NCBI GenBank assembly: GCA_015065785.1
Contig: SVPR01000008.1
Location: forward strand, 1-64,000
Length of the DNA: 64,000 nt
Direction: 5' to 3'
From: Oscillospiraceae bacterium
GTDB lineage: Bacteria; Bacillota; Clostridia; Oscillospirales; Acutalibacteraceae
Shown here: piece after piece, positions 49,966 through 58,098 of the stretch
Position numbering within the stretch: position 1 is the stretch's first letter
Layout: each line of letters begins with the position of its first letter
The notes under the pieces: generated by a model
Seen by the model: only the letters and a program-made list of their open reading frames with translations
Databases searched by the model: none
Told to the model about the DNA's origin: nothing
Translations under genes and position numbers: made by a program

Positions 49966-52584
49966 ATGAAATTACTTGTTATTGACGGTAACTCAATATT
50001 AAACAGAGCTTATTATGGTGTCAGATTACTTTCTACAAAGGATGGTAGATTTACTAACGGTATTTACGGCTTTTTGAATATCTTTCTTTCATTACTTGGG
50101 AATTATGAGCCTGACGCGGTTGCTGTTGCTTTTGACTTGAAAGCACCAACTTTCCGTCATAAAATGTATTCTGATTATAAAGCAGGAAGAAAGCCTGCAC
50201 CAAGAGAATTAGTTGAGCAGTTTGCACCGTTAAAGGAATTGCTCACTGCATTAGGTTATACAGTAGTTGAAAAAGAGGGCTACGAAGCAGACGATATTTT
50301 AGGTACTCTTTCTGCTTCCTGTAAAGAGGATGATTTTTGTTATATTGCAACAGGTGACAGAGATTCTTTACAATTAGTAAAGGAAAATGTAAATGTTGTT
50401 TTAGCATCAACTAAAGCAGGTCAACCTGTTTCAACGGTTTATGATATTGACAAAATAAAAGAAGAATATCTTGTAACACCAAAGCAGATGATTGATATAA
50501 AAGCAATTCAGGGCGATTCGTCTGATAATATTCCAGGTGTTGCAGGTATTGGTCCTAAAGGTGCAATAGACTTAATCAGCAAATTTGAGTCTGTTGAAAA
50601 CATCTATGAAAATTTAGAGAATTTAGATATTAAAGCAGGTACAAAGGTTAAGCTTGAAGCATCTAAAGAAAGTGCTTTTTTGAGTAAGACCTTAGGCACA
50701 ATTTGTTTAGAAGCGCCAATAAGCACAAATTTAGAGGATTATAAAATTAAATCACCTGACAGAGAAAAGGCGAAAAGGCTTTTCGCTTCGTTAGAAATGT
50801 TCAAGCATATTAAACGGTTTAATTTAGATGAAGATGATGCGATTGCTACGGCGACACCCTCAAAAGAAATTAATGTGTTTGTTGTAGCTGATTATTCTTC
50901 TTTTTTGAATGAGCTTGAAAAAACAGGGAAAGCATATTTTATTACAAAGTACAATGACGGTGGAATTGAATATATCTTTTTTATGACGGACAAGGGCGTT
51001 GCCATAGTAGAGAATGCTGACTTTATGTTTATGAGCTTTGCGAAAGAGTTTTTGTGCAACCCAAAAATTCAGAAATATACTGATAACGCAAAGCATCTTT
51101 TTGCATTTTGTGAAATCAACGGCTTCAGTGCAGAAAATATAAAGCTTGACACATCTTTAGCGGGCTATCTTCTTAATCCTAATTCTTCAGATTATAGTGT
51201 GGCTACATTAAGCGAGGCTTATGGTCTTGAAAAGGTTAAGGTCAAAGCAGATAGCGAAGAAGTACTCTCTGTTTACGAAGAAGAAAAGGTTAATATTAAA
51301 AGTGCGGCAGTAATGGAATCGCTTTCATTAAAGCTGATGAGTGCAATTACTGAAAATAATCAGGAAAAATTACTTTATGAAATAGAAATTCCTCTTGCAA
51401 GAGTGTTGGCTTCAATGGAAAGAGAGGGCTTTTCTGTTGATAAAGAGGGCATTGTTGCTTACGGCGAAAAGCTTGCAAATATAATTGAAGTAAAATTAGG
51501 TAATATTTATGCATTAGCAGGTTGTGAGTTTAATGTTAATTCACCAAAGCAATTAGGTGAGGTGCTTTTCTCAGAGGATAAATTAAATTTACCACACCAG
51601 AAGAAAACAAAAAGCGGTTATTCAACTAATGCAGAGGTGCTTGAGTTTTTAAAGGATAAGCACCCGATTATTCCCGAAATTCTTGAATACAGAACACTTT
51701 CAAAGCTGAAATCAACTTATTGTGACGGTCTTTTAAAGGTTATTGATAATGATGGCAGAATACACTCAACCTTAAATCAGACAGAAACCAGAACGGGCAG
51801 AATTTCATCAACAGAGCCAAATCTTCAGAATATACCTGTAAGAACAGAGTTAGGCAGAGAGTTGAGAAGATTTTTCAATGCAAAAGACGGATTTGTTTTA
51901 GTTGATGCCGACTATTCTCAGATTGAGCTTCGTGTTCTTGCAGCAATGGCAGAAGATGAGATGATGAAAAAAGCATTCATAGAAAATCTCGATATTCATA
52001 CTGCGACTGCTTCACAGGTGTTCTCTGTTCCGATGGATAAGGTGACGAGTGACGACAGAAGAAAAGCCAAGGCTGTTAACTTCGGTATTGTTTATGGCAT
52101 TGGTGCATTCAGTCTTTCTAATGATATCGGCACCTCCGTACAGGAAGCAGACAGATATATCAAAGGCTACCTTGCAAATTATTCGGGTGTTGCGGCATTT
52201 ATGGAAAAATGCAAAGCAGATGCAAAAAGCAAAGGATACGCTGAAACTGTATTCGGCAGAAGAAGATATTTACCTGAATTAACCTCTTCAAACGCTAATC
52301 TTCGTAACTTTGGCGAAAGAGTATCAATGAATATGCCAATTCAGGGTACAGCGGCAGATATTATTAAAATAGCTATGATTAAGGTGTGGGAGCGTCTAAA
52401 AAAAGAGGTTCCGGAGGCACATTTAATTATGCAGGTGCACGACGAATTGATTATTGAAGCACCTGAAAGCAAGCAAAAAGAGGTTTCACTTCTTTTAAAG
52501 CAAGAAATGGAAAATGCAGTAACAATGAGCGTTCCGTTTTTAGCGGATGTTAATTGTGGTAAAACATGGTATGATGCAAAATGA
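49966..52584 (+). CDS. polA: DNA polymerase I
   Basis: This 872-residue protein has an N-terminal 5'-3' exonuclease (about 1-290; VIDGNSILNRAYYG, ADDILGTLS, GDSSDNIPGVAGIGPKGA), a middle region (about 300-470) where the acidic DEDD residues of the proofreading exonuclease are not recognisable, and a full polymerase domain (TETRTGRISSTEPNLQNIPVRT, DADYSQIELRVLA, RRKAKAVNFGIVYGIG, MQVHDELIIEAP). Loss of proofreading is usual in Firmicutes PolA. It fills Okazaki gaps and repairs DNA. RimI overlaps its end by 4 nt, and tsaD follows. Confidence 0.96.
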   Translation: MKLLVIDGNSILNRAYYGVRLLSTKDGRFTNGIYGFLNIFLSLLGNYEPDAVAVAFDLKAPTFRHKMYSDYKAGRKPAPRELVEQFAPLKELLTALGYTVVEKEGYEADDILGTLSASCKEDDFCYIATGDRDSLQLVKENVNVVLASTKAGQPVSTVYDIDKIKEEYLVTPKQMIDIKAIQGDSSDNIPGVAGIGPKGAIDLISKFESVENIYENLENLDIKAGTKVKLEASKESAFLSKTLGTICLEAPISTNLEDYKIKSPDREKAKRLFASLEMFKHIKRFNLDEDDAIATATPSKEINVFVVADYSSFLNELEKTGKAYFITKYNDGGIEYIFFMTDKGVAIVENADFMFMSFAKEFLCNPKIQKYTDNAKHLFAFCEINGFSAENIKLDTSLAGYLLNPNSSDYSVATLSEAYGLEKVKVKADSEEVLSVYEEEKVNIKSAAVMESLSLKLMSAITENNQEKLLYEIEIPLARVLASMEREGFSVDKEGIVAYGEKLANIIEVKLGNIYALAGCEFNVNSPKQLGEVLFSEDKLNLPHQKKTKSGYSTNAEVLEFLKDKHPIIPEILEYRTLSKLKSTYCDGLLKVIDNDGRIHSTLNQTETRTGRISSTEPNLQNIPVRTELGRELRRFFNAKDGFVLVDADYSQIELRVLAAMAEDEMMKKAFIENLDIHTATASQVFSVPMDKVTSDDRRKAKAVNFGIVYGIGAFSLSNDIGTSVQEADRYIKGYLANYSGVAAFMEKCKADAKSKGYAETVFGRRRYLPELTSSNANLRNFGERVSMNMPIQGTAADIIKIAMIKVWERLKKEVPEAHLIMQVHDELIIEAPESKQKEVSLLLKQEMENAVTMSVPFLADVNCGKTWYDAK

Positions 52585-53048
52585 TTGATGATATTAAAAT
52601 TATCCCGATGGATGAAAGTCATATAAAAGATTTAGCATTACTCGAAAAACAATGCTTTTCAGTTCCGTGGAGTGAAAGTGCGTTAATGGCGGAATTAGAA
52701 AAGGAAAATTCAAGGTTTTTCGTTGCTATAACTAAAAATGAGGTTTCGGGCTACATTGGTGCAAACAATGTTTTAGGCGAGGTCTATATAAATAATATTG
52801 CGGTGTTTTATAACTATCGTGGGTTTGGTATTGGTGAAGCACTTTTAAGACATTTAACAGATGTTTCAAAAGAAGAAAACTGCGATTTAGTTACATTAGA
52901 AGTAAGAGTAAGCAACACCCCTGCAAGAAAGCTTTATGAAAAGTCAGGCTTTAAGGAGGTTGGTGTCCGCAAGAATTTTTATGACCAGCCAAATGAAGAT
53001 GGAATTATTTATACAAAGTATTTAAAAGACATTCAAGGAGAAGCTTAA
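52581..53048 (+). CDS. rimI: Ribosomal-protein-alanine N-acetyltransferase
   Basis: This 155-residue GNAT enzyme has the acetyl-CoA loop YRGFGIGEALLRHL, the YINNIAVFYNYRG strand and the C-terminal RVSNTPARKLYEKSGFKEVGVRKNFYDQPNEDGIIYTKYL pattern typical of RimI. It acetylates the N-terminus of protein S18 in the best-known case. Its ATG overlaps the polA stop (ATGA). It is followed directly by tsaD, a common pairing. Confidence 0.88.
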   Translation: MIDDIKIIPMDESHIKDLALLEKQCFSVPWSESALMAELEKENSRFFVAITKNEVSGYIGANNVLGEVYINNIAVFYNYRGFGIGEALLRHLTDVSKEENCDLVTLEVRVSNTPARKLYEKSGFKEVGVRKNFYDQPNEDGIIYTKYLKDIQGEA

Positions 53049-54062
53049 ATGAAGATTTTAAGTATAGAAAGCTCTTGTGATGAAACTGCCGCTGCGGTAG
53101 TTGAGGACGGAAGAAAAGTTCTTTCGAATATTGTTGCAAGTCAGGTTGAAGAGCATAAAATTTATGGCGGAGTTGTGCCTGAAATTGCCTCCCGCCGTCA
53201 TGTTGAAGCAATAAGCGGTGTAGTAAAAAATGCTTTGGAAGAGGCTGACTGCAAGTTAGAGGATATTGACGCTATTGCTGTGACTTATGCACCCGGTCTT
53301 ATAGGCGCACTTTTAGTTGGTGTGAATTATGCTAAAGGACTTTCATTTGCAACAGGCAAGCCTTTAGTTCCCGTTCATCATTTAAGGTCACACATAGCGG
53401 CTAATTATCTGACTAACGAAGATTTAAAGCCACCGTTTTTAGCTCTCGTAGTGTCAGGTGGTCACAGCCATATTGTTAATGTCAAAAGCTACACAGAGTT
53501 TGAAGTAATAGGCAGAACCCGTGACGATGCCGCAGGTGAAGCAATGGATAAAGCCGCAAGAACTGTCGGGCTTCCATACCCCGGTGGTGTGAATCTTGAT
53601 AAAATATCAGTGAATGGTGATGAAAATAAATATAAATTTCCGATACCACACCTTTCAACAGGTAAATATGATTTCAGCTTTTCAGGTCTTAAAACCTTTG
53701 CAGTCAATTTAGCACATAATGCTTCCCAAAAGGGTGAAGAGGTAAAAGCAGAGGATTTAGGAGCATCATTTATTAAAACTGTTACAGATATTCTTGTTAA
53801 GAATACAATTTTAGCCGCACAGGATAACAAGGTTCAGCAGATTGTTTTAGCAGGTGGTGTTTCTGCAAATTCGCGACTCCGCAGAAAAATGGCAGAGGCT
53901 TGTGAACAAAACGGCTTTAAGCTCTATATGCCGGAACTTAAATATTGTGGCGATAATGCCGCAATGGTAGGCTCACAGGGGTATTACGAATTTTTAAGTG
54001 GCAAAAGGGCAGACCTTGACCTTAATGCAGTCGCTTCAATGAGCATTACGGAAGAATGCTGA
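53049..54062 (+). CDS. tsaD: tRNA N6-adenosine threonylcarbamoyltransferase TsaD
   Basis: This 337-residue protein transfers the threonylcarbamoyl group to A37 of ANN-decoding tRNAs. It opens with ILSIESSCDETAAAVVEDG, carries the metal-binding HHLRSHIAANYL (His111 and His115), GGHSHIVNVKSYTEFEVIGRTRDDAAGEAMDKAAR and LAGGVSANSRLRRKM, all diagnostic. Its last codons, GAA-GAA-TGC-TGA, are made from the first heptad of composite repeat copy 8, so the stop codon comes from the repeat. tsaB and tsaE are not in the window. Confidence 0.95.
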   Translation: MKILSIESSCDETAAAVVEDGRKVLSNIVASQVEEHKIYGGVVPEIASRRHVEAISGVVKNALEEADCKLEDIDAIAVTYAPGLIGALLVGVNYAKGLSFATGKPLVPVHHLRSHIAANYLTNEDLKPPFLALVVSGGHSHIVNVKSYTEFEVIGRTRDDAAGEAMDKAARTVGLPYPGGVNLDKISVNGDENKYKFPIPHLSTGKYDFSFSGLKTFAVNLAHNASQKGEEVKAEDLGASFIKTVTDILVKNTILAAQDNKVQQIVLAGGVSANSRLRRKMAEACEQNGFKLYMPELKYCGDNAAMVGSQGYYEFLSGKRADLDLNAVASMSITEEC

Positions 54063-54330
54063 ATGCAGAGTGCAGAATGCAGAATTTTGGAACTGCGTTG
54101 CATTATAATTCAATAACAAAAAGATAAGTTCTATCATTTAAAGTTCTTCGTAAACTAAAAATGATAGAACTTAGTTGTTTTTATTCAATTAAATATAATC
54201 AAGTCCGCAGGACTTCCGAAATTCAGCACTCAGCATTCAGCACTCAGCACTTGAACGAAGCGAACCCTGTTTCCTGTTTTCTGCTTCCTGCTTTCTGTTT
54301 TCTATTTCCTATATTCTAAAACAAATACAC
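54055..54330. repeat. Composite heptad/hairpin repeat, copy 8
   Basis: It begins in the last codons of tsaD with GAATGCT/GAATGCA/GAGTGCA heptads. The GGAACTGCGTTGC module, the core hairpin (54126-54139 with 54159-54172), the AAGTCC-gca-GGACTT palindrome and heptads TTCAGCA/CTCAGCA follow. A long degenerate array of CTGTTTC/CTGCTTC/CTATTTC units runs to about 54318. From there to 54400 I see only AT-rich DNA. Confidence 0.9.
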
Positions 54331-54408
54331 TACAAGTTTAATAAAGTCAAAAGAAAATGCAAAAAAATGTCATTTTTGGTCAAATTTTAATCATTTGGAA
54401 AAAAATAC

Positions 54409-54436
54409 TTCCAAAAAATAATAAATGTGTTAAAAT
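54409..54436 (+). promoter_or_regulatory. Possible promoter of the candidate small RNA
   Basis: TAAAAT at 54431-54436 is a reasonable -10 box. TTCCAA at 54409-54414 is a poor -35 box, 16 nt upstream. Confidence 0.4.
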
Positions 54437-54442
54437 GTAAAT

Positions 54443-54604
54443 CGTTGAGGCAGTTCTCACACCAACTGCTTCAATTAGGTTTTACATAAACCATAGGGGG
54501 AGGAATATTAGTTTTCGGAATTAATATTCCTAAAAAAATCACAGAGTCAGGTTTTGCAGTTCTACTGCTTTCGCTTCTTTCCTGATTCTGTGTTTTTTAT
54601 TTTT
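54443..54604 (+). ncRNA. Candidate structured small RNA of unknown class
   Basis: There is no open reading frame here, but four stable stems follow in order: TTGAGGCAGTT/AACTGCTTCAA (54445-54474), GGTTT/AAACC (54479-54492), AGGAATATTA/TAATATTCCT (54501-54531) and the terminator stem ACAGAGTCAGG/CCTGATTCTGT (54541-54591), which holds an inner GCAGT/ACTGC hairpin and is followed by T6-A-T6. An exposed GGGGGAGG lies between stems 2 and 3. The next gene has its own promoter after the terminator, so this looks like an independent transcript of about 160 nt. I could not match it to a known riboswitch or 6S/SRP RNA. Confidence 0.55.
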
Positions 54605-54617
54605 TCTTTTAAAGTGT

Positions 54618-54646
54618 TGAAATTTGTCGAAAAGTGAAGTATTATA
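54618..54646 (+). promoter_or_regulatory. Promoter with internal Spo0A-box-like site
   Basis: TTGAAA at 54618-54623, a 17-nt spacer and TATTAT at 54641-54646 precede the permuted binding protein gene by 35 nt. The spacer holds TTTGTCGAAA (54624-54633), a full match to the Spo0A box consensus TTTGTCRAA. Confidence 0.65.
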
Positions 54647-54680
54647 TTGAACATCAATAAGATGTCAGGAAAAAAACTAT

Positions 54681-55439
54681 ATGAAAATCAAAAGTTTTTT
54701 ATGCTTAATACTTTGCTTTTCGTTTTTTGCTTCTTCTTGTAGTAAGAACGAAGAAAATGTATCGTTAAACGAGAAGATAATTGCTGTAGAAATTGATTCT
54801 TTAGCTCTCGAAGTGGCTAACACTATTAAAAATGAGGTTAAAGAAATCAAAACCTTTTCGACGCAGGATGGTGCGGTATCAGCAGTTGAAACCAAAAATG
54901 CTGATTTTGTCGTGCTTGATGAATTTTCGACTTCACTATATCTTGAAAACAAAAGGGATTTGAGGGTTGTAAAGGTGTTGCCATTTACAGTCGAGAACTG
55001 CATATATTTTAACGGTAATACAGAATTATTGAATAAATTTAACAGTAAGATTTTAGAATTGTTAGAAAATGGTACTATAGAAAATATAAAAGAAGCCTAT
55101 AAAACAAGTGACGGCTATTACCCGGAACTGAAAAAGCTTTCAGAAAATGCACCGACGCTTGTAATGGCAACTGATATTGCAGGTCTGCCTTATACAGATT
55201 TGTCAGAAAGTGGCTATGTAGTTGGTATTGATGCAGATGTCGCTTCTATCATTGCAAATTCATTGGACTGTAATTTAGAAATTGTTGTTACAACTGCCGA
55301 TGAAATGTTCAATATGTTAAGTGAAAACAAGGTGGATTTTGTAATGTCAGGGCTTATGTATAACAGTAAGCGTGAAGAAATTTATGACAGCTCATTAGCA
55401 TATTTAAGCGTTGAATATTACTTGTTGGAAAAAGCTTGA
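54681..55439 (+). CDS. Lipoprotein with circularly permuted family 3 substrate-binding domain
   Basis: This 252-residue lipoprotein has a lipobox FASSC (Cys near 20). The binding-protein halves are in swapped order relative to the paralogue at 40.9 kb. Residues about 28-145 match its second lobe (EKIIAVEIDSLALEVAN for GKKIGVQTSTTGD; NADFVVLDEFSTSLYL for DCVIIDNEPAKSYV; then the terminal NGTIENIKEAYK). Residues about 155-252 match its first lobe (LVMATDIAGLPYTDL, GIDADVASIIANSLD, DFVMSGLMYNSKREEIYDSS). I infer a circular permutation at the hinge. No permease is adjacent. It has its own promoter with a Spo0A-box-like site. Confidence 0.7.
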   Translation: MKIKSFLCLILCFSFFASSCSKNEENVSLNEKIIAVEIDSLALEVANTIKNEVKEIKTFSTQDGAVSAVETKNADFVVLDEFSTSLYLENKRDLRVVKVLPFTVENCIYFNGNTELLNKFNSKILELLENGTIENIKEAYKTSDGYYPELKKLSENAPTLVMATDIAGLPYTDLSESGYVVGIDADVASIIANSLDCNLEIVVTTADEMFNMLSENKVDFVMSGLMYNSKREEIYDSSLAYLSVEYYLLEKA

Positions 55440-55561
55440 TAAAAGCAAGTGTCACTGAGAGGTTGCATTTTTGTGAGTGGTGAATTTGCACAACTTAATA
55501 AGAAAAAATTTGCCATTTTTAACAAGGTTGTTTTTTGTACCTTTAATTTATTCTTTTTTTG

Positions 55562-55590
55562 TTGCAAACTTCTGGTTGCTATGCTATAAT
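55562..55590 (+). promoter_or_regulatory. Sigma-A-type promoter for the GPH-type symporter gene
   Basis: TTGCAA at 55562-55567, a 17-nt spacer and a perfect TATAAT at 55585-55590 lie 33 nt before the start. Confidence 0.75.
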
Positions 55591-55622
55591 CAACTAGATA
55601 TGTAACCGTGGAGGTGTCTTTT

Positions 55623-57206
55623 TTGGAAAATGAAAATTTAGAAGTCCAAGAAAGCGTTGCGGTAGCTACTGAATCAGATGGTAAAGATTACAGAGAATAT
55701 GTCTATGAAAACCGTCGTTATGTAGGTCTTAAAGAAACAATCTGGTATGTTGTTTATGATATGTGCCAGAGCTTTAACATCGACTCCTTTAACGATCGTT
55801 TCGTTACTAATATTCTTCAGATTGACCTTGACTTTCAGACTATCGTGCGTGTTGTTAACGGATTTTGGGATGTTATTAACGATATTTTTACAGCGGCTAT
55901 CGTTGAAAAAACTCGTACTCGTTGGGGTAAATTCAAGCCGTATCTTGTTGCTCTCGGTATTCCGGGTACATTAGGTACATGCTTTTATTGGTTAATGCCT
56001 ATGATATTCAAGGGCAAGGGCGCAAGAGATATGAGTAAGTTCCTTACATACTTTATCTTAGCGATTGTCCGTGAAGGTGCCGGAACATTCAGAACGATTG
56101 CGAGAACAGGTATGCTGGCGACAATTACGCCTCACCCTGTTGACCGTACACGACTGATAACAATGGCAGAATTTGTTTCGGGTGCATTAGGTGAAAAATT
56201 ACCACAGCAGGTTCTTACTGTTCTTCTCGACTTAATCGGTAATAAGGTTATTAACCTTTCATACACAAGTACATTTATGGTTATGGGTAACTTTACTTCA
56301 ATCGTAGCCGGAGTTGCAGCGTTAGTATTCTGCGTTATGACTCGTGAAAGAGTTATGCAGTCGATTGAAACACCGAGTGTTATACAAGGTATCAAGTCAG
56401 TTATCAATAACAAGCCGATTTTATTACTTACACTTTCAGAAACACTTTCAAACTTCAGTGTTGGCGGTAGTATCAACGACTACTACATAGATGTTCTTAA
56501 CTTTGCTTCTATGACAATGGTTGCAGGTATTCCGGGTGCTATTATTAACCCATTCTCATTCTACTTTGTACCTTGGTTCAGAAGAAGATTCTCAACAAAA
56601 ACTCTTTATCTTGTTTCTACAAAGATTCAACCTATCTTAGATATTCCTGTATATCTCATTGGTATGATAGGCGGTAAGCACAACGGTATTTATAAGAAAG
56701 TTTTACCGATGTTCTTTGTTATGGCAATTAAAGAAATGATATTCATGGTATTCTGGGGTGTTCGTAGAGTTATTCCAAGTGAAATGTATAACGAAGCTAT
56801 GGACTACTGTGAATGGAAGAATGGCTATCGTACAGAGGCTATGACTTCTGTTGCTAAAGACCTTACTACTAAGTTAGCAAGTATCCTGAACTCATCACTT
56901 TCATTACAGCTTAAGAAATTGATTGGTTACGATATCAGCTCTTACACACAAGGTCAGGCACAAACAGATGACACAAAACACGGTCTTTTCGCAATGGCAA
57001 CAATTATTCCAACCGTTACAGGTCTTTTAGGAATCATTCCGATTCTTTTCTATGATTTGAGCGGTGAAAAGAGAGAGCGTATGTACGCTGAGCTTCTTGT
57101 TCGTCGTGAGCAGACTGCTGCAAAAGCTGCTGATGCTACTGCAGAAGAGCTTAAAGCTCTCGGTAAAGAACAAATGGAAATTGGTACACAAAAGAAAAGC
57201 TTATAA
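55623..57206 (+). CDS. GPH/MFS-type sugar:cation symporter-like protein
   Basis: This protein of about 527 residues is a 10-12 helix transporter. The segment FWDVINDIFTAAIVEKTRTRWGKFKPYLV matches the conserved loop of glycoside-pentoside-hexuronide symporters (Asp ... RtRwGkfkPyl). The region EAMDYCEWKNGYRTEAM is also found in that family. Relatives carry oligosaccharides or glycosides with Na+ or H+. It differs in having a long acidic N-terminus and a helical, Ala/Glu-rich C-terminus. TTG at 55623 is preferred, with GGAGGTG 7 nt upstream; a GTG at 55608 overlaps that site. The substrate is unknown. Confidence 0.75.
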   Translation: MENENLEVQESVAVATESDGKDYREYVYENRRYVGLKETIWYVVYDMCQSFNIDSFNDRFVTNILQIDLDFQTIVRVVNGFWDVINDIFTAAIVEKTRTRWGKFKPYLVALGIPGTLGTCFYWLMPMIFKGKGARDMSKFLTYFILAIVREGAGTFRTIARTGMLATITPHPVDRTRLITMAEFVSGALGEKLPQQVLTVLLDLIGNKVINLSYTSTFMVMGNFTSIVAGVAALVFCVMTRERVMQSIETPSVIQGIKSVINNKPILLLTLSETLSNFSVGGSINDYYIDVLNFASMTMVAGIPGAIINPFSFYFVPWFRRRFSTKTLYLVSTKIQPILDIPVYLIGMIGGKHNGIYKKVLPMFFVMAIKEMIFMVFWGVRRVIPSEMYNEAMDYCEWKNGYRTEAMTSVAKDLTTKLASILNSSLSLQLKKLIGYDISSYTQGQAQTDDTKHGLFAMATIIPTVTGLLGIIPILFYDLSGEKRERMYAELLVRREQTAAKAADATAEELKALGKEQMEIGTQKKSL

Positions 57207-57218
57207 TTAAAATAAAAC

Positions 57219-57247
57219 GGTGACACCCTGGGTGTCACCGTTTTTGA
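57219..57247 (+). terminator. Terminator of the symporter gene
   Basis: CGGTGACACCC pairs perfectly with GGGTGTCACCG around a 2-nt loop, followed by TTTTT. Confidence 0.93.
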
Positions 57248-57270
57248 TAGAGCATTTAACGAGTGATATT

Positions 57271-58056
57271 ATGTTAAAACAAAGATTTTTAAAAAATTCA
57301 TCAAGAGTTCTGATAGTTTCTACTGCGTTGCTTTTCATAAGTAATGCAATTGTATGGGCAGTTTATGAGTTCCCGTCTGTCGAAGCAAAGTTGGGTTTTT
57401 TCAGTAAGCTACCCGATTTGTCAGTATATATATTTACTTTTTTATCTTATCTTGCTTTGAATGATGAAAAAGCGGCACACAGAAAAATTAAAGATATCAA
57501 AAGTCAGAAAAAGCTTAAATTTTTAAAAGTTTTTTTAATATTTGTGTTTGTTTCGCATTTCTTTAAATTTACAATTCAAAGTGCGTTATTCAATCTCGAT
57601 AACTCGTTCTTCAGTGTTGTTTCTGATATATTTATGACAGTAGCATCATTCAGTTTCTTCTTGTTGCTTGTGTCGTTGTGGTATCTCTTGAGAGATAAGG
57701 ATGAAGGTAAAATTAAATTTGTAGCAGGTGTATCGGTTTTAGTTTCAGTTGTTTACACTATATGCAAATTTATAATAGGCAGAAAAGTGCTTCCGACATA
57801 TTCATATTCAGCATTTTCAAATGATGAGTATGTTCTTGCTCAGCGAATTCAATATGCATTATGTCTTGTTCAGTATGCAGTAAATATAATTATGTTTGCC
57901 TCAGTAAAAAAACATTATGAGAAAAAAGAATTTGTTTCAGAGCAGGAAGAAAGCAAAAAAGAAAAGCCTTTAAGACCACAGGTTGTTGAAAGCATTGCTA
58001 ATGATGATGGCTATGGCATTGATTTTGTTGATGACAATAATTTTTTAGCCGAATAA
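57271..58056 (+). CDS. Multipass membrane protein of unknown function
   Basis: This 261-residue protein has about six hydrophobic helices in the first 225 residues and an acidic cytoplasmic tail rich in Glu, Lys and Asp that ends NFLAE. I use the ATG at 57271; an in-frame start at 57220 would read through the terminator. Spacing and direction suggest it forms its own unit or relies on read-through from the symporter gene. No family was recognised. Confidence 0.6.
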   Translation: MLKQRFLKNSSRVLIVSTALLFISNAIVWAVYEFPSVEAKLGFFSKLPDLSVYIFTFLSYLALNDEKAAHRKIKDIKSQKKLKFLKVFLIFVFVSHFFKFTIQSALFNLDNSFFSVVSDIFMTVASFSFFLLLVSLWYLLRDKDEGKIKFVAGVSVLVSVVYTICKFIIGRKVLPTYSYSAFSNDEYVLAQRIQYALCLVQYAVNIIMFASVKKHYEKKEFVSEQEESKKEKPLRPQVVESIANDDGYGIDFVDDNNFLAE

Positions 58057-58062
58057 ATTTAA

Positions 58063-58096
58063 TGCACCGCTTGTATAATTTATACAGGCGGTGTTT
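58063..58096 (+). terminator. Terminator-like hairpin covering the next ribosome binding site
   Basis: CACCGC ... TGTATAA pairs with TTATACA ... GCGGTG (about 58065-58091), followed by TTTTT and, two bases later, the ATG of the next gene. The arm GGCGGTG is also the only plausible ribosome binding site for that gene, so termination and translation start share the same DNA. Confidence 0.65.
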
Positions 58097-58098
58097 TT

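Noticed and set aside
1-54330. CRISPR-like appearance of short repeats in intergenic regions
   Set aside because: The repeated units are 7 nt with no spacers of constant length and no cas genes. They are heptad arrays.
54443-54604. Identification of the structured RNA as 6S RNA, SRP RNA or a known riboswitch
   Set aside because: The 5' and 3' ends do not pair as in 6S RNA, the SRP tetraloop motif is missing, and no conserved riboswitch core was recognised.
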